This document shows positions 11,791-24,400 of a stretch of DNA of 64,000 nucleotides, one piece after another. The stretch covers positions 8,692,867 to 8,756,866 of the forward strand of contig NC_084760.1 in NCBI RefSeq assembly GCF_028858725.1, in the 5' to 3' direction. Numbering within the stretch: position 1 is the stretch's first letter; each line of letters opens with the position of its first letter. A program made the translations under genes and the position numbers. Below the pieces are notes generated by a model, which ran no database searches, had not been told where the DNA came from, and saw nothing but the letters and a program-made list of their open reading frames with translations. The DNA comes from Colius striatus. Lineage: Eukaryota > Chordata > Aves > Coliiformes > Coliidae.

Positions 11791-14621
11791 CCTTTGCAAC
11801 TTGATTGTGAAAGCTCATCATGATTTGTGTGGCAACAGGAGTGCTACAAAACCAATTTCGGGAAGGCCAGATGCCCTTTCCCGCAACAGGGAGCCAGACA
11901 GAAGGCTCTGAAGGCTGAAGATCAGAGAAGGCACAGCTCACTGTGCCTGCTCGCTGCCTCGCCCACCCCTACAGCTACTACAACGTCCCAGGGGCCTTCG
12001 GTTCACCCAAGTCATGTGTATGTCTGTATTTCGGCAATCCACTAACTGCAAGGAGGCAAGTTAGATGGGACCATCTGTCGGCAGCAGCAGCACGGGAGTT
12101 TGTGTGAGTAGGATGAGCAATAAAAGCGAGATCTGAAGGAGAAAACAGAAAGCAAGCGGCTGTTCCCCATACAATGCCTGGTCCCGCAGGCATGTTGCTT
12201 TCAAAGGCATTCTCAGGTCGATGTCCTAAATGAGCTAAATGTTGAAGTATCACAGGCACCGTCTAATTACATGATGAATCTATTCTTTTGAATGCTTTTT
12301 GCAGATGATTCTGCTTCTGCATTTTTCGCTAAACAATTACTGTGGCATTCAGCGTTCTGTGGTGTTCTGTAACACCGCGGGTTCCCCTCAAGATCCTTAG
12401 TGCTCAGCAGGAAAGATTTAGTGTCTGAATTTTGTGTCCTGATGCCTCTCTGATCTCAGCAAAGCTTCGTGGCTTTGTTGAAATTACAGCACTAGTCTGA
12501 AGCCTGGTGTGATTACTGAAATTAGAATGTAATTGCTAAAATACATAAAAATGTGTTGCGATTCCTTGCACTGTAATTTTGCTGGCTCGTTTCCCTATTC
12601 AGGGCAGACTTACTTCATAGGAATACTATTTTACTTAGTATTGAGTAAAATTGTGATGTAGGAACAGAAGTATTTGTGTGAGTAACAGATAAGCTGTATG
12701 TTAAATAAGTTGCATGAATGTAAATGCTTGCAGGACTACTTTGGTTATACTTGATGGCTATGATTGAGAAACAAGATGTTAACACATTGCAGAAAAAGGT
12801 TTTCTTGACACTGATTTGCCACCAATGTTTCCCCCCTTTAACAGAAGCAGGATGAGACACTGTCATGATCCTATATGCAGACAGGCTCCCTTGAATTATG
12901 TGGATGCCAGTAGGAGCTGTGTTTAATTATCATTAACCTTTCTTTAATCTAGACAGCTGTATTGTATTGTTCTGGATGTTGTTGTTGTTTTCTTGCTAGG
13001 AAGAGGAGTTCATGAGGATTCTCTTGTGTGCCTGAAACGGAAAGCATGTCATGTCTCTGAACTGCAGCTCCCTGCTGACAAAGTCCAGTAGCATCTAATA
13101 TTGTAGATGTTGTATACCCAAAGACTCATTCCTCTGTCCACCTGCCCTTACTACAAGTCCTGCCACTGAAAGGTGACTACTGTTCATTTATGAGCAACAG
13201 GCTTCAAAGTTAAATGACTTAACAAACAGAAAACAAGGAAAGAAAAAGGCCAAGTGAAGAGGAGAGGGAGAGCAACTTGGTGGCAAAGGGATAAGACCTG
13301 AGTCTGAAGCTCATGTAGAGTTTATAACAGGTTATACTGCCAAGGAGTTGGCAGAAGTGCTTCAGCCCAACTCTAAAAACTTCTCCAATGGTGGGCCTGG
13401 AGTCTACATGGCTTTGAAGCTGAAGCTGTGGTCAAGCAGGAAGTCACTGACATCAGTAGGAAGGGCTGCATTGTAAACAGTCGTGTCATTCCTGAGCTTC
13501 TACACCCTGATTCAGTATTCTAATGTCTTCAAATTACTCTCTCACTGGTGATGTTTGGTAGTTCTTTATATAAAAGAAATGTAATACAGACAGTCAGATT
13601 TCTGAGTGAGACCTGCTTCCCACAGCCAGCCTTGAAACCTAACAGCACTTTCTGTGCAGATGTGGTCAGCCCTGAGAATGAGATAGATGGTCCTTCATTA
13701 CAGACCTGCAAGCTCTCCTCTTTCCATCAGGAGTTTTCAGCAGATTAATGCCACCCAGGGCTGTCCTGAGACACAATGTTGAAAAGATGACTGGTAAAAA
13801 AAGCCTTAAAAACTCACTTTGAAATGTTTCCCATAGTCTTTTGGTACATTGTTAACCTGTTCAAGCAAAACTTCCAAACAGGTTGATAACAACAAAAAGG
13901 CATTTCAATGGTAGATTTGTCACAATGTGGAACATAAGAGGGGGATTTCTTTCCCCTCTCCAGGCCAAAGTATGCCTCCATTATCTGAAATGGGTTAGTG
14001 TAGCCTGGAAGGTCTTGTGATAAGAAGATTGTCGTGCAGCATAGAGGTGAGAAAATAATCAGCTGCAGGAAATATGTGGAAACTCCGAACTCAAGTCCAA
14101 GCATTACATCAAATGCAAGGAGGGAGAAGAGTAATAAACAGAGGAAAATGTGCTGCTGGAGAATTAGGAACAAAACTGCCAGTCACCACAGTGGGCAGCA
14201 TGGGATGACAGCCAGAGGCTAAACACAAACACTCTGGTGCTTAGACTGGTACAAGACAAAAACAGCACTGGAAGCTCCTGAGAGGGGCACAGCTGAGGGG
14301 CAGAAGGTCTGTCTTCATGCAGTTCTGGAGGAAGCAATAGCAGGCAGTTGGGTGTACCTCAGTCTGTCAGGGGCTTAAAAATGCCATCCTCTTCAGAGGT
14401 TTCACTGCTGTGGCTTTCTTTAGTCATGCTTATTGATCTAGAGTATTATTTCTAAAATAATCTTGCTCACCCACACTGCAAACAGGTTACCATTCACCGT
14501 TGCTGTCTGGTTTAACATTTTGGGCCTGGCCTTATGATGAGAGGGAAGGAGCATCGGACAGGCCAGGCCCTGGGCAGTGCCACAGGTACTATTTGGACCC
14601 AGAGAGGGCAGAGTGCATTTG
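11791..14621. other. Non-coding DNA between two CpG islands
   Basis: No repeat family or coding exon recognised. The 119-codon minus-strand frame at 13814-14173 is hydrophobic at its start but matches no family. If both islands are promoters this is the spacer of a head-to-head gene pair and may hold regulatory sites. Confidence 0.5.
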
Positions 14622-14666
14622 TGAGCTGAGCTGAGCTGGGCTGGGCTGGGCTGAGCTGAGCTGAGC
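14622..14666 (+). repeat. Pentamer array (TGAGC/TGGGC)x9
   Basis: Nine tandem pentamers in the order three TGAGC, three TGGGC, three TGAGC. The units read as GAGCT and GGGCT, like immunoglobulin switch-mu repeats. The array ends about 670 bp upstream of the RRAGD start codon. Confidence 0.9.
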
Positions 14667-15113
14667 AGCCTGGGACACGGGCCCTGCCCAAGTCCTGCAG
14701 TCTCCCACATGCTGAAGGCTGAGGCATGCAGGAGACTGTGGGAGCCTGCTTTTGGGCTCCATGCAGGGTGAAGCTGCAGGATTTGACCGACTTTGAAGCC
14801 TCTCCTTCCCCGGGAGGGCTACTTAAAATAACAAGGCCAGCAGTAATGTCGGTGCTGCAGACTGGGTGCTCGCCCACCCCGACTCCCCACACGCTATGGG
14901 TTGCGTCTCCTGTGGGCACCGGTCCCACGGGTGGCTCTAGGCCGGCGCAGGGTGCCGCGGCACAACGGGGCCGGGCTGTGAGGCGGCGTGGCCCGGCAGG
15001 CCCCGGAGCCCGCCTTTGAGCGCCGCAGCGCCCGGCTCTGCCCGGCGGTAGCGGGTTGCCGTGGCCTGGGCGAGCGGCGGGCGCGGAGGCCTCGCCGGCC
15101 CGTGACCGGGCGC

Positions 15114-15123
15114 GTCAGGTGAC
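15114..15123. promoter_or_regulatory. Near-CLEAR E-box palindrome (candidate MiT/TFE site)
   Basis: GTCAGGTGAC differs at one central base from the TFEB/CLEAR consensus GTCACGTGAC. It lies 213 bp upstream of the RRAGD ATG, with a further GTCACG half-site at 15128. RRAGD is an established TFEB/MiT target in mammals. The CAGGTG core is not the preferred MiT core and could instead bind SNAI/ZEB or other E-box factors. Confidence 0.35.
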
Positions 15124-15335
15124 GCGGGTCACGCCGCCTCCCCCGCCCGCGAGCTGCGCGCCCCGCCGGCAGGCTGCGCCGTGCGCTCCGCCGAGCGCCG
15201 TGCGGGGGAGGGGAGCGGCGGCGGGGCGCGGCGCCAGCGCGGCACCTGGGTCCCCCCGCGCCCGCGGCCAGGCGCTGCCCCGAGGCCGCCCGCAGGCAGA
15301 GGGGCCCTCGGAGCCCCGCCGGCAGCGCGGCCGGC

Positions 15336-15483
15336 ATGAGCCAGGTGCCGAGGAAGCTGCCGGAGGAGGAGGAGGGCGACGAGGAGGAGGAAGAGGAGGA
15401 GGAGATCGTGGGCTTGGCGGGCTACGCCGACGGGGCCGAGTCCTTCTCGGACGGGGACGCGGAGAGCGGCGGCGATGAGGCGT
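15336..15483 (+). CDS. RRAGD: RRAGD coding exon 1
   Basis: Encodes residues 1-49 plus the first base of codon 50. It begins [13 protein letters not shown] and is dominated by a GAG/GAC-rich acidic run, the least conserved part of Rag proteins. The donor is a perfect GTGAGT at 15484. Splicing to exon 2 makes codon 50 TTT (Phe) where human RagD has Val. The upstream GT at 15482 would break the frame. Confidence 0.93.
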
Positions 15484-18400
15484 GTGAGTGTCACCCGCGG
15501 CGGCCACAGCGGCATCGGCGCCGGGGGGGCGGCGGGCAGCGGGCGGAGGCTGCTCCCGGAGAGCCGTTGGGGCAGGCACCGGCCTCGGAGAGGGCTGTGG
15601 GGCAGCGGCCGGCAGCTAGTGCGGGTGTGGGTGAAGCGGGTCGAGGTGCGGGGCAAGGCGGCCCGGCGTGCGCGGTGTGAGGGCAGGGGCCGAGGTGAGG
15701 CAGGGACAGTGGCGGGCGGGACGGGGCCACAGCTGGGGAGGTGAGGTTGGGCTGCCGCGGCGTCGGGTCTGGCTGCCTGTGGATGTAGGTCAGGGGGGAG
15801 GCCAGGCTCCCCGCGGGATTCGGGGCACGGCGAGGGTGAGCAGGGCACGAAGGGAGCCAGGGATAGCGGCGTGTGGGAAAGGAGGCGTCTGGAGGGAGGG
15901 CAGGCCTCGCTGTGGACGGGCGTGAGTGGTGAGAGGCCAGGCTGAGCGGGGATGCTGGCGAGTTGACCGTGTGAGAGGACGGGAAAGGGATCGGGTGCTC
16001 GTTGGGCGCTACCGTGGGGTCAGCGAGAGCGGGGAGCTCTGAGGCCGGAGCCGGGCACTGGCTGACAGGTAGCAGGAGGGGCCGTGAAAGAGGGAGGAGG
16101 TAAAAGAAGTGCAGACAAAGAGGCAGTGGGGGTGATATTTCAGCATTTTCTAAATCTGGGGTGAGAGTTATTAGTTCATAGTGGCCACAGCCTGGTGATG
16201 TGATTTGAGTGTGCCAAGGCAGGGAGAGAGGGGGAGGCGGGTTGGGTGTCAGACTATAAAAGGCAGTGGCAACACGAAGCTCTGTGTCCAGGGCTGCTGT
16301 GCAGCTGTGGATGTCAGTCCCCACAGTGGCAAGCTCTGCTAAATGTCTGTTGTCTGTGTGTCTGTGCATATGAGGACCCGCGTTACTCGCTGCATATCTG
16401 TGTCAGTATGGATGGTGATGCTAAGAAGGACAGGCTTACCAGGAAAAGCAGCCTCATTCAGTAAAAAGAGGCAATGCCAGCTCAGAGCCTGTTGCTTTCA
16501 TTCAGAGCCTGAATTCATTCTTCTGAGACGTATTTCACAAAGGAGCTTGGACAACTCGCAGTATCTCAGGCTGAAAAAAGAATTGCTTTTTTTATAAGAG
16601 CATAATAGAGGCCATATGTTTTAAGGCTACTTTGATTATTAGCATGCAGAACCCTTCTTCTTAAAGTCTCAGTCCTACAGGCTACCATGGGAGGTATTAC
16701 ATTGACTAATGAAATTTTGGGGAGGGGGAGAAGGTCAGTGCTTTGAGTTTAAGCCTTCATAGTTAAAAGCAGTGGGAATGCTAGGATGTAAGAGCTGTAG
16801 CTGAGATCAATTAATGTCTTACTTGAAACTACTACAGTATTGCCTTGATTTCAGTGCGAAGAGAGTATACTTTAGCATGTATGTTTAGTGCTAAACTTAA
16901 ATTTTCTGTAGAGAAGTAATCAATATTCCATCCTCAGAGGAATTTCTTTGGATATTTTTCAATAGGAACTTTGTTACACTGCTAAAAACTTCAATTGCTT
17001 CCTCATAGTAACACCAGAATATTGTACTTAACAAAAACAAACCTTTACATTCTGAATAGCAGGAGAAGACAGTCCATGCAGACAGGATTAAAACAAAGGG
17101 CCATTTTAACAGTCTGCATCCTCTGCCGTTCTCTTCATCAGAGTTCTATGGAGAATGGGGCATAGAGCGTGTGTAATGGAGGGAGTTGGCATTTGAGTCT
17201 GGTTTTTGTGTATTTGACACTGGGCTGCAGGTCAGGGGGCTTTCCTTTTCCTAATTTTTATCTGCTCTCTGGATCTGTATGGTTAGTAGTTCAAAATTCA
17301 GTGTCACAGCCTCCTCTTTTCTACAAAGAAAGAGTGGAAAGTGCCATATAAGGGGAACAGCTTCAATGTATGGCTGTTGACAGTGAAGGGAGAAGCCAAG
17401 CTTAAAAGTAAAAGCATAATTGCTGCTTGTAGGCACACAGGAGATTTCAAAACTTCATATTGGTCATCTCTCACCGCATACTGGTTTCTTGTCTCCAGCC
17501 TGAATGTTGAAACCACAAGTCTTGTCCACTTCTTAATCTTTTCACTTTACACTTAGGGTCACATTCAGAAGCCTTAAAGCACTTAGTTGACATAAAACCT
17601 AGTTATATTATTGGTTATATTTTTGGTATATGCAATTAAAAAGTATTTAGAAGTGGGGAAACCCTCTGCAGAGTGTCCAAGGAAGTAGCTTTAAGACATG
17701 TCATTGCAAACTGCTGCACTTGTGGCAGAGCGGAACCAGGTCTTCTAGTTCTTAGTCTTTTCCTTAGCCACAAGAATTTCCTTCCATGAGGCATTTCTGC
17801 AGTGTTTATGAGCCCACAGTAGCTGAACAGCTTTCTTGATTGCATATAAGCATTTTCTGTTAACTCTTTATGCTCAGACCATCTGTTAGCTTTGAAGATG
17901 TTCACTATATGTGTTTTGTAAGGCTGTTGTCTTGACAGCACTCCAGTGCTGCAAATATCGTGTCACAGGAGTACTGGAAATGCTGTGAGATCAATGGGTT
18001 TGGAGGTACATGCGTGGAAGGTTTGGGACTGCTGTTCTCCTTTACATAATAAAAGATTAAAACTTAAGAGAACTGCATTACTGGGGAAAAAGAAATCGTT
18101 ATTAGTAATTTAAAACCAGACTCAGAGGCTTGTTACAGGTGATAACATGAACAAAATCATTGCTTTTGGCTTGGTATCGCTTGAGCAGATGAACTGCAAA
18201 GCTTTATTTGAATGTTTGGAAACTGCTGAGATCTACAAATACACTTTTCAATGTGGCATCCCCATCACATATGCCTGTGAAGCACTGATAGTCACCAGCT
18301 TTGACAACTGATTGCAGGATGGGCTTCAAAAACTTATTTTGAACAATCAGTATCTCTAATAGCGTGAAGGAGAAGTTGTTCATTGTGTACTGTGCATCCT

Positions 18401-21400
18401 GGTGAGATAGGCCAGGACTAGTACGTGCAGTTCTCAGCTCCTCTTAAGCTGGGCTCTGGTGCATGTAGCAACCCATGCAGATTGCACCCCATAAACATGG
18501 ACAGAACTACAATTACAGAGATTTTGTAAGGAATTGAGTCCTCCTCTGTGGGGAAAGCACTTTTAATTTATGAAAACTTCAGAGGGTACTGCCTCTAACC
18601 AGTGTGACTTCTGCTCTTCATGGCTGCTTAGAACATCTGAAATATGAAGGACTGTTGATAGGCATTAGAAACTGGTCTTTTATAACATTTTACCCTTTGC
18701 AAAAAGGAATGAAGCAGGAAATGTGTTGCATCTCACAAAAGAGAAAATTATCTTTCCCATTATAGAATACAGAAGAGTTTAATGTTTCTCTTAGGCATGT
18801 TATGATCTCACTCGGTAACCTAGTCTGGGAAGTTACAGTGATACATCTACTGGCATTTCTGTGGCAAATTAAAGAAGGAATTGTCATGTACTCTGCAAAG
18901 GAATGTGGGCAGGCAGCGCATCATCCAATTCCTTTACATATAAGGTAATCTCTTAACACTCTCTGAGAGGGAAGTGCTGCACCAGCCTTGCTATCTAGTC
19001 AGCTTTGGATGATACTCCTTTACATTTCTCTGTCTTTGAACTGGCAGGATTTCAAAAGCTAAATAACAGTTTTACTAGCAGAAGAGCTGGTGTTCATTCT
19101 TTTTTTTTTAGTATGGCTTTAATATAAAGTAATTTCTTTTAGTATTACAATTCATAAAAATATAACAGCCTGTAATAATTTAATACAATAACAGCAATGA
19201 AAAAGCCCAAGTTATTTTTTTAGATACCTCTGAGATTTTGTCCTATTTCACAGAATGGTAGGGCTTGGAAGGGACCTCTAAAGATCATCTAGTACAACCC
19301 CCCTGCTAAAGCAGGTCCACCTAGGTCAGTTCACACAAGAATGCATCCAGGTGAGTTTTGAAAACCTCCAGAGAAGGAGACTCCACACTCTCTATGGGCA
19401 GCCTCTGCCAGGGCTGGCATCCTTACAGGAAAATAGTTTAAGTGGAACTTTTTGTGTTCCAACTTGTTTCCATTACCCCCTGTCATGTCACTGGACACTA
19501 CAGAAAAAAGTGTTGCCTCACCCCCTTGACATACACCTTTAAAATAATTGTAAGTATTAATGAGATCCAACTGCAGTCTCCTCCAGACTAAACAGCCCCA
19601 GGTCCTGCAGCCTTTCCTCATAAGGAGGGTGCCCCAGTCCCCTGATCATCTTGGTGGCCCTGTGCTGGACTCTCTCCAGCAGTTCCCTGTCCCTCTTGAG
19701 CTGGGGAGCCCAGAACTGGACACAGGACTCCAGATGAGGCCTCACCAGGGCAGGGGAGAGGGGGAGGAGAACCTCCCTTGACCTGCTGGCCACACTCCCC
19801 TCTGCCCAATGCTCAAACTGATCAAGATCCTGCTGAATGGCAGCACAGCCTCTGGTGAATCAGCCAGTCCTCCCAGTTTGGTGCTATCAGGGAACTTGCT
19901 GAGGGTACACTCTGTCCCCTCATCCAGGTCGTTGATGAAGATGTTGAATGAGACGGCCCCAGAACCAATCACTGTTGAACCCCACTCGCCACAGGCTTCC
20001 AACTTGATTGATCACCATTAATCAGCACACTCTGGGCTCTGTCATTCAGCCAGGTCTTGATCCACCTCACTGTCCACTCATCCATGCCACACTGCCTGAG
20101 CTTTCTGATGAGGATGGTACGGGAGACAATGTCAAGAGCCTTGCTGAAGTCAAGGTGGATGACATCTGCTGCTCTTTCCTCATCTAGCCAGCTGGTTATG
20201 CACTCATAGAAGTCTATCAGGTTTGTAAATCCATGTTGACTCCCGCTGATAACCACCTTTTCCTTCATATGTTTAGACATGACATTGAGGATGAGTTGTT
20301 CAATCAACTTTCCATGGATGGTGGTGAGGCTGACCAGTCTGTAGTTTTCTGGATCCTCCTTCCTGCCCTTTTTGAAGGCTGGAGTGACATTGGCCTTTCT
20401 CCAGTCTTCAGCTACCTCACCAGTTCTCCACGATCAATTGAAAATGATGGAGTTATGTAGATAGCCTCTCTTCTGGTTGTCTCGTCACCAGCTAGAACTT
20501 TGGAAACAGCTGTTCGCCTTCAACCAAATTTGAACAATACTTGTTTTGAAGATAAGTTCCTACCAGTTAGATGAAAACTGCCATTCAGAAGAGATGAGAG
20601 ACCCAAATGAAGGTGTCCTCAGACGGACAGGCAAACAAATGTGGGTATTCTCTGTGACAACAACTGGCAAACCCATATACACATGTGTATAGTCTCACCA
20701 ATCAGCATGTATTGAGCTCCAAATCAGGCACAGCATATCCTATCTGTTAGTTGGAGGATAGGTCAGAAGACATACAGGGGGAAGTTGGTGTCATTGTGGT
20801 GGATAGAGGAAGGGCACACAAAGTACAAATCCATAGCAAATTAGGCTTCATAAGTTCTGTTGCATACAGAGCAAATGGGAGGGTTTTAAATATTTTTGGA
20901 ACATGCAGTGAAACCTCAACCAGAAGACTTCTCTTTATATGCCTTTACAAGGTATTTTATTCACACTAGTTCTTGTAAAGCTTTGAATAAATTCTTTTTC
21001 CTTCAGATGGCCAAAATGCAAATGATATGATTTATGGCTATGTGCAGTTAGTGAAACTATGACTATACATTGCAGCTGTGGAAAGTTTGTATGTTAGGGA
21101 AGAGCGTGGAGTGGAGGAAGCACCATTAAATCCTGTGCCTTTGGTTTGTTTTATTGACAAGACCCTAATGCCAAAACAGGGAATATAGTTACATCATCCT
21201 AGAGCAGAGGAGGTTTATTATTCCTCTGTAGGTGTGAAGTGTTGAAGGCCTGTGTTTCCTGCGATCACAGGAGGATACTATCACTGTTCAGGTTGACATG
21301 AAGAGCAGAGCAATGTGTGAACTGCGGTTTATTACTTCCTACATTTATTCTCTGTGTATCAGCAGAAGTTGGCCATTGCTGCATTAGGGAGATGAGGTTC

Positions 21401-24400
21401 TTAGGGAGTTGCCTGTTGCTGTTCTATATGAAGGCATTTCATCTGCCCACTGCTCCAGCCTGGCAGTGTTTCATGTATGATAACTGACAAGAGCACAATA
21501 GGTGGCAATACCTGTCAAGGCCTTCCAAATGTATTTGCAATGGGGAGGATCCCGTTGCTAATGAGTTTTCATCTCCTGTCAGTCACTGTGGTGACACAGG
21601 CCCACATTGAGTGGCATAACCACTCATGAGCCAGTAGATGGTGCCAAGGGATGTTTTGTGCTAACACCACAGGACCTTCCATTCAGAAGCACTAATTCTC
21701 CCTAACTGAAGCTCAGGAGTCACAAACGGAGGAGAACAAGGTTCTGTCCCCTCCCATCTGGCACATTCTGCTCTTAGTGTGCAGAGCACAGAAGGATGGA
21801 TGTGATCACCACCCTTGGATGTAAAACACGCTTCAAGGCAAAGGATTCCTTCAACCTTTCCATATTTTTCAGCCCATTAGGATGTAACAAGTGGACAGGT
21901 TCAGATTGTTATCACTGAGGCTTCTTGGTTTGGATTTTTATACTTTTGGAGTAAAGTCAGTCATGTAAAATAAGCAGGGCACATGCAGGAAGGATGCATA
22001 CGAACAAATGTGTGCTGGTTTGCTGCGATTCAAAATCTATCCCAGCAGAAAAAAGACAAAGAAATGCAATTATGTTGTGCTTGGAATGATGTTGAATAGT
22101 CAGTACTGCAGTGGGTGAGAGAAGATCTGCCTGACAGCTAGTGTGTTTGTCCTGTTGTCTGATCAGTTTTTTAAACCTGTCTGCTGTGTGCTGTGAGCCT
22201 TACTCTGCAGATTTAGCATGCTTTTTTGTTGCTTGTGTTTGATGCTTCAGGCCAGATAGCACAGAGGTGTTTGGAAGCTTTTGAAAGCTTTTTACATCTA
22301 TGTGAAATACCTTTTTCAGCTTGGACATTTCAAAGTTATAGGCCAACTAAACAGAGCAGCTGAAACTGTTGTGGCTGTTTTGATGACATACAGCTGAAAC
22401 TGAAGTTGGCATACATACAGATGTGGATAGATATACATTCATGTGCTTACAGATATAACAGTATAGATGTACTCCCATAATTACCTTTATGCTAATATAA
22501 CTGCATCAGCACTAAAGATGCTCTTTTTAGTGGTACCAGTTTCAAGCTGGAGTAGGTAACACAATGAAATCACTGTGTTCCCAGGCCTTTGTTTTGCAAA
22601 TAGACAGGGGATGTGCTGTAATCTCATTTATTGGATAACAAACTTCTACAGATCGTAACACAAAGTACTCAATAGCAGGTGAGATCCTAACCTTTAGAAG
22701 AGGACTCCTCTTGAGCTCAGTACTGTATTGTGAGTCCCAACAGAGAGGAATTGTGTGCCTGTTGAGTCGTCTTGTCGCTCGTGGGATGTGCAATTTAATT
22801 TGTTTGTTTTAGAGGAAGGAAGCCCTTATGCCTTCTTAGGAAGATGTAACTAACACAGCTTACTTCTTTCCTCCAGGAGTGTGATGTAGCTATCACTTGA
22901 CAAGGTGTTTTTTACCAGATTAAATTCTTTTATAGTTTGGTTAGAATGTGTGTGGCATAGTATAAAATAGAGTGAAATTAGGTATGTAGGATGTCTGCAT
23001 GTGCTAACACATTTTTTGCATACAAACTGAAGGGTCAAGCCCTTTGCAGTCTGTTGCCATCTTTTACTGATAGTATAGCCTAAGGGGCCAATAATTCAAG
23101 TTAAAATGCCTGTAAGCTCCCTAAGCTTAAAAATAGGTAACATTTGCATATATCCAACTAAAACCATCATGAAAAAGTCAAATGTGAGTTATCTGACAGT
23201 TTCTAATTATGTTGCCATAGTATATTCCTTTTATTCTTGTGTGATTTTATTCAGTTTTGGATTTCAATGATCCCTTCAGTACTGAAGTTAAGCCAAGAAT
23301 CCTGCTCATGGGATTGAGAAGAAGCGGAAAGTCTTCCATTCAGAAAGTTGTCTTTCACAAAATGTCACCAAATGAGACTCTCTTCTTGGAGAGCACAAAC
23401 AAGATCTGCAGAGAGGATGTTTCCAACAGCTCCTTTGTGAACTTTCAGATATGGGATTTTCCTGGACAAATTGACTTCTTTGACCCTACGTTTGACTACG
23501 AGATGATTTTCAGAGGCACTGGAGCACTCATATTTGTTATTGATTCTCAGGTAAAAAAAAGGGGGGATTTAAGCCACCTTTTTCTTTTCTTCCTTCAGCA
23601 ATAGACAAAGGGATTGAAAAGCAGAGGGGGTTTTTTTCCCAGCAAATAAATGACTTGACTATCTTTTAATGCGTGTTTGTGATGTAAGTTATTAAAACTT
23701 GAAGAGCTGCTTGATTACTTTTAATCTTTCTCTGCAGTATCTTTAAAAGATAACTAATGTGCTTTAATTCTTGCTCAGATTCTTAAACACTGACAACATG
23801 AGATTGGTGCACATGCTGGATATAGGCTCAGGCTTCTATTTATAAGAAAGAAACAAATTAAGCTCTTGTTGAATTTGTAGCATTATCTGAAAGTAAGTAT
23901 CATAAAATAAAGTAACTTTCCTACAGTTGTAGCTTTTCTTTTTCCTTCATTAGGATGATTATATGGAAGCATTAGCTCGGCTGCATCTTACTGTGACCAG
24001 AGCCTATAAAGTAAATCCAGATATCAACTTTGAAATCTTTATCCATAAAGTGGATGGTTTGTCTGATGATCACAAGATAGAAACACAAAGAGATATTCAC
24101 CAGAGGGCAAATGATGACCTTGCAGATGCTGGATTGGAGAAGATTCACCTCAGGTGAGGAAAGTTGCTGTGTGGAGAAGCCTAAATAGGAAAGGAGTTCA
24201 TTTGACCATTTTCTGTTCTCTTGAAGCAGCAGGCAAAAAAAAAAGCTTTTGATATGTGAAGGAAAAGGATAATCAGAGACATTGCACTTGACCTGAGACA
24301 GATTGTTTCTGATTGCTGTCTTGGAGGGAAAGATGGAGAGGAGATGTGCTTAGAAACAGATGACAGGTACTCCAGAGTCCTACCAGTTTTTGCTGCAGCT

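Larger units (their letters stand above)
14870..16100. promoter_or_regulatory. RRAGD: CpG island: RRAGD promoter, exon 1 and start of intron 1
   Basis: GC content and CpG density rise sharply at about 14.88 kb, peak around 14.94-15.6 kb and fade by about 16.1 kb. The RRAGD start codon lies at 15336. No TATA box is evident, as expected for a housekeeping CpG-island promoter. Open frames on both strands here are compositional. Confidence 0.85.

Noticed and set aside
11050-11941. Several open frames of 100-213 codons on both strands
   Set aside because: Overlapping frames in all directions inside a CpG island; composition artefacts.
13814-14173. 119-codon minus-strand frame with a hydrophobic start
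   Set aside because: No family resemblance, no splice or promoter context; a chance frame in AT-rich DNA.
15482-15483. Alternative GT donor two bases upstream of the RRAGD exon 1 donor
   Set aside because: Breaks the frame into exon 2, and the GTGAGT at 15484 is a perfect donor.
15491-16369. 292-codon minus-strand open frame
   Set aside because: Pro/Ser/Ala-rich shadow in the GC-rich start of RRAGD intron 1, without a recognisable domain.
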